5,779 bases of DNA from Acidobacteriaceae bacterium UBA1307 (GTDB lineage: Bacteria; Acidobacteriota; Terriglobia; Terriglobales; Acidobacteriaceae). Under the pieces are notes generated by a model. That model was given only the letters and a program-made list of their open reading frames with translations, ran no database searches and had not been told where the DNA came from. How positions within the stretch are numbered: position 1 is the stretch's first letter; each line of letters begins with the position of its first letter. Of the stretch, positions 1 through 5,662 are shown piece after piece. A program made the translations under genes and the position numbers. The DNA is taken from NCBI GenBank assembly GCA_002307235.1, contig DBTV01000018.1, forward strand, positions 1-5,779, written 5' to 3'.

Positions 1-540
1 TACGGCGACGAGATCGGCATGAAGACCACGCCGCCCACGCGCAGGCAAGACGTGAAGGACCCCATCGGCCTGATCGGCTGGCCCAAGGAAAAGGGCCGCG
101 ACGGCGAACGCACGCCGATGCAGTGGGACGCGAGTCCGAACGCGGGCTTTACGCAGGCCACGCCCTGGTTGCCGGTGCCCGAGACGGCTGCGACCGTCAA
201 CGTGCAGGCGCAGCGCAACGATCCTGATTCGCTGCTGAACTGGTACAAGAATCTGATCAAGCTCAAGAAGACGATGCCGGCCTTTGCGCGCGGCGTCAAC
301 ACCATGCTCGACGTGAACAACGACAAGGTGCTGAGCTGGTCGCGGCAGGTGCCGGGCTCATTGCCGGTCGTCGTCGCCGTCAACTTCACCGCCGATCCGC
401 AGACGGTTGACCTGAGCGGCGCGACGAAGAAGCCCGTGCATCCGCACACGCTGCTCAAGAGCCCGGGCGGGACTGATCCAGCCGCGCTCAATCACATCGA
501 GCTGCAACCCTTCGGCGTCTACATCGGCGAACTCAATTAG
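1..540 (+). CDS. GH13 family alpha-glucosidase-type enzyme, C-terminal part (5' end outside window)
   Basis: The reading frame is open from base 1 and ends at TAG 538-540, giving the last 179 residues. It begins with YGDEIGM, the conserved strand that closes the GH13 (beta/alpha)8 barrel. Next comes GRDGERTPMQWD with NAGFT and PWLPV (about residues 30-60), the block typical of alpha-glucosidases, oligo-1,6-glucosidases and trehalose synthases. DPDSLLNWYKNLIKLKK (about 69-85) is the usual final barrel helix. The last 90 residues form the small C-terminal beta-sandwich seen after GH13 barrels. The family hydrolyses or transfers alpha-glucosidic bonds in maltose-, isomaltose- or trehalose-like sugars. 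The catalytic Asp/Glu residues lie upstream of the window, so activity, substrate, start and any signal peptide cannot be judged. The first in-frame ATG (19) is an internal Met. Family is confident; exact specificity is not. Confidence 0.9.
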   Translation, partial: YGDEIGMKTTPPTRRQDVKDPIGLIGWPKEKGRDGERTPMQWDASPNAGFTQATPWLPVPETAATVNVQAQRNDPDSLLNWYKNLIKLKKTMPAFARGVNTMLDVNNDKVLSWSRQVPGSLPVVVAVNFTADPQTVDLSGATKKPVHPHTLLKSPGGTDPAALNHIELQPFGVYIGELN

Positions 541-600
541 TTTTTCTTGATTGCAACAAAAGCGGCGCGAAGAGAACATGCTCTTCGCGCCGCGTGTTGT
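541..600 (-). terminator. Intrinsic terminator between convergent genes, best oriented for the minus-strand nucleotidyltransferase
   Basis: A perfect 13-bp stem (GCGGCGCGAAGAG at 562-574, its complement at 581-593) closes a 6-nt loop. Read on the minus strand it is followed by TTTTGTTG, and the nucleotidyltransferase stop lies about 20 bp upstream at 614. On the plus strand the GH13 gene ends at 540 and the same hairpin is followed only by GTGTTGTTG, a poor U-tract. The hairpin may act in both directions but is stronger for the minus strand. Confidence 0.82.
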
Positions 601-613
601 TGCCCTTCGTGAT

Positions 614-1519
614 TTACGAAAGTTTTTCCGGGTAAACGCCGGAGCCGATCAGCTTCTGAATGCTGTCGACGACGTGCGGATGATCCTCGCGATAGGTGAC
701 GCCGAACCACGCGTCGTTGCTGTGCAGAACCTTGACGCGCGCCTGATGGGCATGCACCAGTTCGTTGACCGTGTTCGGAATGTAGCACTCGCTCTTGGCC
801 TCGGTGCCGCTCTGCTTCAGGAATGCCTCAAAGCTGGCCTTCAACTGCGGGAAGATCTCCGGCGTAAAGCCCCACAGATTCATTGAAACCGGCTCGTCGC
901 CATTGAGCGGCGTCACGGTGCCGTCGGGCGCGGTGTTCCGGGCATGCGAGCCGTCCGGGGTGATCTTGGTCATCTCGACCACGTTCTCCAGATAACCGCT
1001 TGCGCCCACCTGACAGACGCCGCGCGCCACCGAGCCGTACTGCGACAGAGTGTTGCGCAGCACGAAGCCCACCATGGCGTAGTCGGGCGAGCCCGAACGC
1101 AGATGATCGGCCAGCACCTTGAAGCTCTCAGCGCCGTAGAAGTCGTCGGCGTTGATGGCGGCGAAGGGCTCATGGATGACATTTTCCGTCAGCAGAATGG
1201 CCTGCGTGGTTCCCCAGGGTTTGGTGCGGCCCTCGGGCATGGTGTAGCCAGCCGGCAGCATGTCGAGCTCCTGCATGACGTACTCGACCTTCACGCGCTT
1301 TTCAAAACGCGAGCCGACGACCTCGCGGAACTGGTCGGCAAAGCTCTCACGGATGACGAAGACCAGCTTGCCGAAGCCGGCGCGCAGAGCGTCATAGATG
1401 GAGTAATCGATCAGGGTTTCGCCGTTGGGGCCGATCGGCTCGATCTGCTTCAAACCGCCGTAGCGGCTTCCCATGCCGGCTGCCAGAACCAGCAGGGTCG
1501 GAGATGTAATCGTTGTCAT
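614..1519 (-). CDS. Sugar-1-phosphate nucleotidyltransferase-like protein (NTP_transferase fold)
   Basis: This is a 301-residue cytoplasmic protein. The N-terminal signature LAAGMGSRYGGLKQ (residues 12-25) is the glycine-rich nucleotide-binding loop of the NTP_transferase family, with an Arg and a Lys placed to hold the triphosphate. PWGTTQA (101-107) matches the GT-x-A base/sugar-recognition segment, and NADDFYG (123-129) carries the Asp that binds the catalytic metal. Such enzymes couple an NTP and a sugar phosphate to form an NDP-sugar and pyrophosphate; the nucleotide and sugar used here cannot be read from sequence. There is no C-terminal left-handed beta-helix, unlike GlmU, and no kinase fusion. 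The start is ATG 1519-1517, because AGAAGGA sits 5 nt upstream and the Rossmann-like core begins at once. The frame is open 36 codons further up, but that extension looks like non-conserved leader. The gene is monocistronic in view, converging with the GH13 gene and divergent from the kinase. Confidence 0.85.
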   Translation of the reverse strand: MTTITSPTLLVLAAGMGSRYGGLKQIEPIGPNGETLIDYSIYDALRAGFGKLVFVIRESFADQFREVVGSRFEKRVKVEYVMQELDMLPAGYTMPEGRTKPWGTTQAILLTENVIHEPFAAINADDFYGAESFKVLADHLRSGSPDYAMVGFVLRNTLSQYGSVARGVCQVGASGYLENVVEMTKITPDGSHARNTAPDGTVTPLNGDEPVSMNLWGFTPEIFPQLKASFEAFLKQSGTEAKSECYIPNTVNELVHAHQARVKVLHSNDAWFGVTYREDHPHVVDSIQKLIGSGVYPEKLS

Positions 1520-1522
1520 AGC

Positions 1523-1530
1523 GTCCTTCT
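1523..1530 (-). promoter_or_regulatory. Ribosome-binding site that decides the nucleotidyltransferase start
   Basis: On the minus strand the text reads GAGAAGGACGCT then ATG. AGAAGGA is a near-consensus Shine-Dalgarno sequence about 5 nt from ATG 1519. It favours the 301-residue protein over the 337-residue reading from 1627. Confidence 0.75.
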
Positions 1531-1553
1531 CGCAGCTCTCGTGCTGTGTTGGT

Positions 1554-1583
1554 GGCACAACCGGCTCTAGGAACCTTTGTGCC
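1554..1583. repeat. Inverted repeat in the leader of the nucleotidyltransferase gene
   Basis: The perfect 7-bp arms GGCACAA (1554-1560) and TTGTGCC (1577-1583) are separated by 16 bp. The repeat lies about 35 bp upstream of the start codon. It could be a leader hairpin or a dimeric-regulator site. Arms this short can arise by chance in a region of this size. Confidence 0.35.
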
Positions 1584-1665
1584 GATCTCTCTTTTTGTCG
1601 GCCTATTTCGCGCGGCGCTTCCGTCACGATGAGCCTCTACCGGCCTCTGTGACGTGTGCCTTCAT

Positions 1666-1690
1666 CCTGTTTTCCCGCGGTGGAAACAGG
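1666..1690. repeat. Inverted repeat upstream of the kinase promoter
   Basis: CCTGTTT (1666-1672) pairs with AAACAGG (1684-1690). A further T-G wobble and a C-G pair give a 9-bp stem around a 7-nt GC-rich loop. It lies about 60 bp upstream of the -35 box. Neither neighbouring gene ends here, so a terminator role is unlikely; a regulator-binding site is possible but unproven. Confidence 0.4.
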
Positions 1691-1748
1691 GGCCGAATCG
1701 TACCTGGAAATGATACCGCCTGAGGGGGCGGGTCGGCTTCCCGCGCAA

Positions 1749-1777
1749 TTGACGCGTACCCGAATCCGTCCTATGAT
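1749..1777 (+). promoter_or_regulatory. Sigma70-type promoter for the histidine kinase gene
   Basis: TTGACG (1749-1754) and TATGAT (1772-1777) each match five of six positions of the -35 and -10 consensus, with an ideal 17-bp spacer. Transcription would begin near 1784. This leaves a leader of about 35 nt before ATG 1818 and excludes every in-frame start upstream of it. TATAGT (1784-1789) is a second -10-like hexamer but has no matching -35. Confidence 0.75.
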
Positions 1778-1785
1778 GCGCCCTA

Positions 1786-1808
1786 TAGTCGCTGAACTCC
1801 TACGACTA
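1786..1808. repeat. Inverted repeat at the predicted transcription start of the kinase
   Basis: TAGTCG (1786-1791) and CGACTA (1803-1808) are perfect 6-bp complements around an 11-nt gap. They lie just downstream of the predicted +1 and end 2 nt before the purine-rich ribosome-binding site (1810-1815). The repeat could be an operator or a weak leader hairpin. The arms are short, so chance is possible. Confidence 0.35.
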
Positions 1809-1817
1809 CAGAGGGCG

Positions 1818-3374
1818 ATGCGAAAGAGTGCGAATTGGTCCGGAATCCTCCGGAATCTTGTGGCGGCGGTCGAGCGTCCGATGCGGTTGCGCCAACAGCG
1901 CTGGGGCTATGCCGTGGCCGTCCTGGCCGCCGTGGTCCCCTTTGTTTTCAGGCAGTTTCTCGCCGTTGCCTTTCATCTGCCGTTGCCGCCCTATCTACTG
2001 TTTTCGCCCATTGTTCTGCTGGTCGCGCTGGCCTATGGCTTCAGGGCCGGGCTGCTGACCACGCTGCTGGCCGCCCTGATGGCCCAGTACTGGATTATTT
2101 TTCCGGTGCAGCACTGGGCCATCATGTATGGATCTGACACAGTTGCACTGGCTTTTTTCTGCAGTATCGGTTTTTTTATGAGTCTGGTCGCAACGTCCTT
2201 TCGCGAACGGATGCGTCGCATGGCCAATCTTGAGCGCGAGCAGCAGTTGCGCGCCAGCCGCGAGAGCTTCTGCACGCTCCTGCGTGACTCGCGCGACATC
2301 ATCTACCGCTTCAATCTGCGGACCCATCGCTACGAATACATCAGCCCGGCGGTCAAAGCCGTGCTTGGATACTCTCCCGACCAGTTAAGCAACCTCTCCT
2401 TCGGGGCCATGCCGACGCATATCCACCCCGATGATCGCAGGATGTTTGTTGAGCAGAGCAAGCGCGCCGAAACCTTTGGCAGAGCCGAGTTCGAGTATCG
2501 CCACATGGCCAGCGACGGGCAATATCGATGGCTGTCCGTGGTCGCTTCCTGCACTCTGGCCGAGGATGGAACGCCGCTCTATCGCGAGGGATTTGCCCGC
2601 GACATTACCGAGAAGAAGCAATCCGAGGAAGCTCTGCTGCGCAATGCCACGCTGGCCTCGGTCGGTCGCATGGTGGCGGCCATTGCGCATGAGATCAACA
2701 ACCCGCTGGCCGCGGTCACCAATCTGCTTTTTCTGGCCGCCTCGGACAAGGAGGTGCCGGCCTCGGTACGTGGCTACCTGGAACAGGCCGATGCCGAACT
2801 GCAGCGCATCGCACACATCACGCGCCAGACGCTTGGCTTTTATCGCGAGGTGAATGCGCCCGAGCCGGTGCGGATTGATGCATTGATCGTTTCAGCAATT
2901 GACCTGTTCCAGCGCCGCATCGAGGCCGCGCATGTGACGCTCGTGCGCGAATGGAGCGAAGGTCTGCAGGTGGTGGGCGTCGGCGGCGAACTGCGGCAGG
3001 TCGTTTCCAATCTTCTGGCCAACAGCCTTGATGCTGTCGAGGATGGCGGCACGATCCGCATTCGCGCCTGCACCCGGTTGCGCAACGGACTGCCGTACAT
3101 GCGCATCCTCATCTCCGACAACGGCAAGGGCATTGAACGCGGCCTGCGCAAGCGCATCTTCGAGCCGTTCTTCACGACCAAGGGATCGGTCGGCACCGGC
3201 CTCGGGCTCTGGGTGACGCATCAGTTGGTCGAGAAGCACGGCGGCACCATCCGTCTGCGTTCAGCGACCACGGGCCCCTGGCGCGGCACCCTCTTCCAGA
3301 TCGATCTTCCGCTCGAGCAGCCCATCGCGACCCCGCGCATCGCCGTCGACAATTCCGTTCTGCAACCAACGTAG
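1818..3374 (+). CDS. Membrane-anchored PAS-domain sensor histidine kinase
   Basis: This 518-residue protein starts at ATG 1818, preceded by AGAGGG with unusually short spacing; the promoter at 1749-1777 rules out earlier starts. Residues about 30-125 hold several hydrophobic helices separated by very short loops, resembling the four-helix DUF4118/KdpD-type sensor module. A short linker leads to a PAS domain (about 147-262) ending in the usual DITEKK. The HisKA helix holds AHEINNP with the phospho-accepting His291 (codon 2688-2690). The HATPase_c domain has the N box (NLLANSLDA, Asn402), G1 (DNGKGI, about 434-439), F box (FEPFF, 448-452) and G2 (GTGLGLWV, 459-466). All catalytic boxes look intact, so it should autophosphorylate from ATP and pass phosphate to a response regulator. 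No receiver domain or regulator gene is in the window, so it is an orphan here. Its signal and target are unknown; potassium sensing should not be assumed, since the KdpD N-terminal domains are absent. Confidence 0.9.
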   Translation: MRKSANWSGILRNLVAAVERPMRLRQQRWGYAVAVLAAVVPFVFRQFLAVAFHLPLPPYLLFSPIVLLVALAYGFRAGLLTTLLAALMAQYWIIFPVQHWAIMYGSDTVALAFFCSIGFFMSLVATSFRERMRRMANLEREQQLRASRESFCTLLRDSRDIIYRFNLRTHRYEYISPAVKAVLGYSPDQLSNLSFGAMPTHIHPDDRRMFVEQSKRAETFGRAEFEYRHMASDGQYRWLSVVASCTLAEDGTPLYREGFARDITEKKQSEEALLRNATLASVGRMVAAIAHEINNPLAAVTNLLFLAASDKEVPASVRGYLEQADAELQRIAHITRQTLGFYREVNAPEPVRIDALIVSAIDLFQRRIEAAHVTLVREWSEGLQVVGVGGELRQVVSNLLANSLDAVEDGGTIRIRACTRLRNGLPYMRILISDNGKGIERGLRKRIFEPFFTTKGSVGTGLGLWVTHQLVEKHGGTIRLRSATTGPWRGTLFQIDLPLEQPIATPRIAVDNSVLQPT

Positions 3375-3382
3375 GATGGCTC

Positions 3383-3427
3383 CAAAACAAAAAGCGGGCC
3401 CGCGCATGGTTCGCGCAAGCCCGCCTT
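3383..3427 (-). terminator. Intrinsic terminator of rpsA, between convergent genes
   Basis: GCGGGC (3394-3399) pairs with GCCCGC (3419-3424). A 2x2 internal loop and a further 4-bp GCGC stem (3402-3405 with 3413-3416) continue the hairpin. On the minus strand it is followed by TTTTTGTTTTGG, a good U-tract, 20 bp beyond the rpsA stop at 3447. On the plus strand, after the kinase stop at 3374, the hairpin lacks a T-run, so it would stop kinase transcripts less well. Confidence 0.82.
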
Positions 3428-3446
3428 CGCCTGAAGCAGAAAAAAA

Positions 3447-5201
3447 CTACGCCAGTTCGACCACGATCTTCTTTGAGGCCGCATCGAGTTCGGTGATGGT
3501 GAAGCTGCGCACCTGGCCCGGAGCCAGTGCATCGTTCTTGGTCTCGGCCGCCGGAGCGCCGCTCTTCCAGCGCGCCGAAAGCAGCGAGGTCAGCGCTGAA
3601 AGATCAACCGGCGCGGCCTTCGGAGCCTCCTGCTTGGCCTCGACCGGTGCGGCCTTCACCGTGCAGGCGCAACGGATACCATCGCCCAGTTCGACAATCG
3701 CATGGGCGCCGTTGACCGAAACCACGCGGCCCGAAACCTTGTCGCCCACCTTGCGCTCTTCCATGTACTCGTCGAGCCCGGTCGGCAGCAGTTGCTTCAT
3801 CGAGAGCTTGATCTGACGCTTCTCGGTGTCGATGGCCAGAATCTGCGCCTGGACGATCTGCCCGGTGTGCAGCACCTCCGACGGATGATCGAGACGGCGG
3901 TCGTCGACAATCTCCGAGATGTGTACCAGACCCTCGATGCCCTCGGCCACCTGCACGAAAGCGCCAAAGGCCATCAGCTTGGTCACCGCGCCCTCAATCT
4001 GCGATCCCACCGGATGCAGCGTCTGCACCTCAAGCCACGGATCGGCCAGCGTCTGCTTCAGGCCGAGCGCGATGCGCTGCTCCTCCGGCTTGATCGACAG
4101 AATCACCGCCTCAACCTGCTCGCCTTCCTTGACGATCTCGCTGGGGTGGTTCACGCGCTTGTTCCAGGCCATCTCCGAGATGTGGATCAAGCCCTCGACA
4201 CCCGGCTCGATCTCGACGAAGGCGCCGAAGTCGGTCAGGCGCACGACCGTGCCCTTGATGCGCTGCCCGGCCTGATAGCGCGCGGGCACTGTCTCCCACG
4301 GCTCCGGCGCAAGCTGCTTGAGTCCGAGCGAAATCTTTTTCTTCTCGCCGTCGAGCTTCAGGATGCGGACCTTGATCTGCTGTCCGACCGAGAGCACGTC
4401 CTCGGGCTTGTTCACGCGGCTCCAGCTGATGTCGCTGACGTGCAACAGGCCGTCGATGCCGCCCAGGTCAATGAATGCGCCGTAGGGAACCAGCGAGCGA
4501 ACCGTGCCGTCGAGCGTCGCGCCCACTTCGAGCGTCGACCAGCGGGCTTCGAGCTCGGCCTTCTGTTGCTCTTCAAGCACCACGCGGCGGTCAACGACCA
4601 CGTCTTCCGATTCCACGTCGAGCTTGGTGATGCGGCAGTTGATCTCGGTGCCGACCAGCTTTTCCATCTCGGCGGTCTCACGCACGCCGCTGCGGCTGGC
4701 GGGCATAAAGGCGCGCGTGCCGATGTCGACGGAGAAGCCGCCCTTGCGCAACTCGGTCACGGTGCCGACCACGGCTGTCTTGTCGGTAAAGGCCTTCTCA
4801 ATCGCCGACCAGTCCTTGGGCTGCGCCACCTTGAACAGCGACAGCTCGTAATAATGCTCCTCGTTCCGGCCAGTGACCGAAACCGGGAACTTGTCGCCGG
4901 GCTTCACTTCCTCGGCGTTGTTCTTGAAGACCGAACGGGCAACAACGCCCTCGACCTTGTAGCCGATGTCGAAAAAGACACGGTCTTCGGAGAGCGAAAT
5001 CACGGTGCCCTCAAGCTGCTTGGCGCCGCTCGCGGTCTTGTGCTTGTGGCTGGCTTCGAAGGCGCGCAGCAGGTCGCCGAAGTTTTCTTCTTGCTCTTCG
5101 GGCGCTGGCGTCGACGGGGTTGCGGGAACGGCGGCAGTAGCGACTGCGGCGGGCTCGGAGGTGGAGGCGGAAGCGGATAGGTTGTTCAATTCTTCGGTCA
5201 T
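3447..5201 (-). CDS. rpsA: 30S ribosomal protein S1
   Basis: This 584-residue protein is made of successive S1 (OB-fold) domains. S1 binds mRNA on the small ribosomal subunit and helps load transcripts, especially structured ones or those with weak Shine-Dalgarno sequences. An Ala/Pro/Glu-rich tail of about 55 residues leads in. Domain 1 (about 60-125) and domain 2 (141-209) are the divergent ribosome-anchoring pair. Domains 3 (226-295), 4 (311-382) and 5 (398-469) are canonical, each with GAF(I/V) and LxHxSxI/M motifs. Domain 6 starts normally (VSGRVVSVNGAHAIVELGDG, 489-508). About 45 residues rich in Ala, Pro and Lys then replace the usual loop before the final strands (561-584). ATG 5201-5199 is chosen because MTEELNN resembles S1 starts; its upstream AAAGAG is only a fair ribosome-binding site. 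GTG 5246-5244, in frame with a better site, would add 15 residues. It lies alone between convergent and divergent neighbours. Confidence 0.95.
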   Translation of the reverse strand: MTEELNNLSASASTSEPAAVATAAVPATPSTPAPEEQEENFGDLLRAFEASHKHKTASGAKQLEGTVISLSEDRVFFDIGYKVEGVVARSVFKNNAEEVKPGDKFPVSVTGRNEEHYYELSLFKVAQPKDWSAIEKAFTDKTAVVGTVTELRKGGFSVDIGTRAFMPASRSGVRETAEMEKLVGTEINCRITKLDVESEDVVVDRRVVLEEQQKAELEARWSTLEVGATLDGTVRSLVPYGAFIDLGGIDGLLHVSDISWSRVNKPEDVLSVGQQIKVRILKLDGEKKKISLGLKQLAPEPWETVPARYQAGQRIKGTVVRLTDFGAFVEIEPGVEGLIHISEMAWNKRVNHPSEIVKEGEQVEAVILSIKPEEQRIALGLKQTLADPWLEVQTLHPVGSQIEGAVTKLMAFGAFVQVAEGIEGLVHISEIVDDRRLDHPSEVLHTGQIVQAQILAIDTEKRQIKLSMKQLLPTGLDEYMEERKVGDKVSGRVVSVNGAHAIVELGDGIRCACTVKAAPVEAKQEAPKAAPVDLSALTSLLSARWKSGAPAAETKNDALAPGQVRSFTITELDAASKKIVVELA

Positions 5202-5254
5202 GGCGTCTTGCTCTTTATTCTCCCACGAGCACCTGAAAAGATTCACGCGGCCAA

Positions 5255-5260
5255 CTCCTT
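5255..5260 (-). promoter_or_regulatory. Shine-Dalgarno-like AAGGAG upstream of an alternative rpsA start
   Basis: On the minus strand AAGGAG (5260-5255) is followed after 8 nt by GTG (5246-5244). That codon is in frame with rpsA, with no stop before ATG 5201. By motif strength and spacing it beats the AAAGAG in front of ATG 5201. It may set a longer S1 (599 residues), a second start, or be a chance purine run in the leader. Confidence 0.4.
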
Positions 5261-5287
5261 CGCGGCCAGTCTGTTGCAATGGATTCC

Positions 5288-5327
5288 GTTTTTTGCCCTA
5301 AAACCAGTGCAGTTTTTTGCAAAAAAA
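5288..5327. repeat. A/T-rich patch with perfect palindrome and direct repeat
   Basis: TTTTTTGCAAAAAA (5313-5326) is a perfect 14-bp palindrome, with one more A after it. GTTTTTTGC occurs twice, at 5288-5296 and 5312-5320, exactly 24 bp apart. Such A/T tracts are rare in the rest of this GC-rich window. They lie upstream of both divergent genes, where UP elements, bent DNA or a protein-binding site would be expected. Confidence 0.6.
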
Positions 5328-5367
5328 TCGCAATCGCCACGCACTCGGCGCTCATCCAACGAAAGCG

Positions 5368-5658
5368 ATGACAACGATTCTTGATGAAAAACGCACGGAG
5401 CTTGAGCGCTTCGAATTCATGATGGGCCCGGAGCGCGGGCGGCTGGCTGTGGCTCTCGATCTGTTGACCGACGCGCTGATCCTGGTCGGCCAGCACGGCG
5501 TCTACTGCGCCTCGACGCGCAACCCGAGCAAACCCGCGCTCGATCTGCAAGCGGTTCTCGGCGGCGTCGAGGGCGCAAAGGAACTGATCCAGTCGGTGAT
5601 GGCCTCGCTTGAAGCCCAACGCGCCGCCGCGTCCAGCACCACGCCCAAGGAACGTTAG
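5368..5658 (+). CDS. Small hypothetical protein (96 residues)
   Basis: I do not recognise this family. The frame runs from ATG 5368 to TAG 5656-5658. The predicted protein looks mostly alpha-helical: a charged N-terminal helix (LDEKRTELERFEFMMG), an amphipathic segment (LAVALDLLTDALILVG, about 26-41) whose Asp residues argue against a membrane span, a short loop with the only Cys (48), a second helix (about 58-80), and a Ser/Thr/Ala-rich tail. No signal peptide or catalytic motif is visible. The ribosome-binding site is weak (GAAAG, 2 nt from ATG). The upstream TTG at 5317 falls within the A/T palindrome and is not a credible start. The gene is divergent from rpsA and ends 54 bp before tRNA-Arg. 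A coding role is likely because the frame fills the gap in the same codon style as its neighbours, but conservation is unchecked. Confidence 0.6.
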   Translation: MTTILDEKRTELERFEFMMGPERGRLAVALDLLTDALILVGQHGVYCASTRNPSKPALDLQAVLGGVEGAKELIQSVMASLEAQRAAASSTTPKER

Positions 5659-5662
5659 GCTC

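Larger units (their letters stand above)
1520..1817. other. Divergent intergenic region between nucleotidyltransferase and histidine kinase genes
   Basis: These 298 bp hold no convincing gene. They contain the minus-strand ribosome-binding site, a good plus-strand promoter (1749-1777) and three inverted repeats (1554-1583, 1666-1690, 1786-1808). I could not find a convincing -35/-10 pair for the minus-strand gene. The plus frame is open from GTG 1656, but that stretch is interpreted as upstream DNA because the promoter lies inside it. Confidence 0.7.
5202..5367. other. Divergent intergenic region between rpsA and the 96-residue gene
   Basis: These 166 bp must hold the promoters of two divergent genes, but no pair of good -35 and -10 boxes stands out on either strand. 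They contain an A/T-rich patch (5288-5327), an AAGGAG motif on the minus strand and the direct repeat CGCGGCCA (5246-5253 and 5261-5268, 15 bp apart). Confidence 0.6.

Noticed and set aside
944..1570. A 208-codon open frame on the plus strand, antisense to the nucleotidyltransferase
   Set aside because: It has no recognisable motif and unnatural His/Gln/Ala composition. The minus strand carries the intact nucleotidyltransferase with a good ribosome-binding site.
1520..1627. 36-residue N-terminal extension of the nucleotidyltransferase
   Set aside because: ATG 1519 has AGAAGGA at good spacing and is followed directly by the nucleotide-binding core. The extension looks like translated leader.
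1656..1817. N-terminal extension of the kinase from GTG 1656, or starts at ATG 1710 or 1773
   Set aside because: The strong promoter at 1749-1777 lies within this stretch, the codons precede any recognisable domain, and none of these starts has a good ribosome-binding site.
2385..3239. Several open frames of 115-143 codons on either strand within the kinase gene
   Set aside because: All overlap the continuous PAS-HisKA-HATPase coding sequence in other frames and show no motif or ribosome-binding site of their own.
3858..4525. Repeated similar segments within rpsA, considered as a DNA repeat array
   Set aside because: The similarity reflects S1 domains 3, 4 and 5 as homologous protein modules; the DNA is too diverged to be a recent tandem duplication.
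3702..5180. A 492-codon open frame on the plus strand, antisense to rpsA
   Set aside because: It mirrors the rpsA reading frame and arises from GC-rich codon bias. The product is a repetitive His/Leu/Asp/Arg-rich sequence with no domain logic, while the opposite strand encodes an unmistakable S1 protein.
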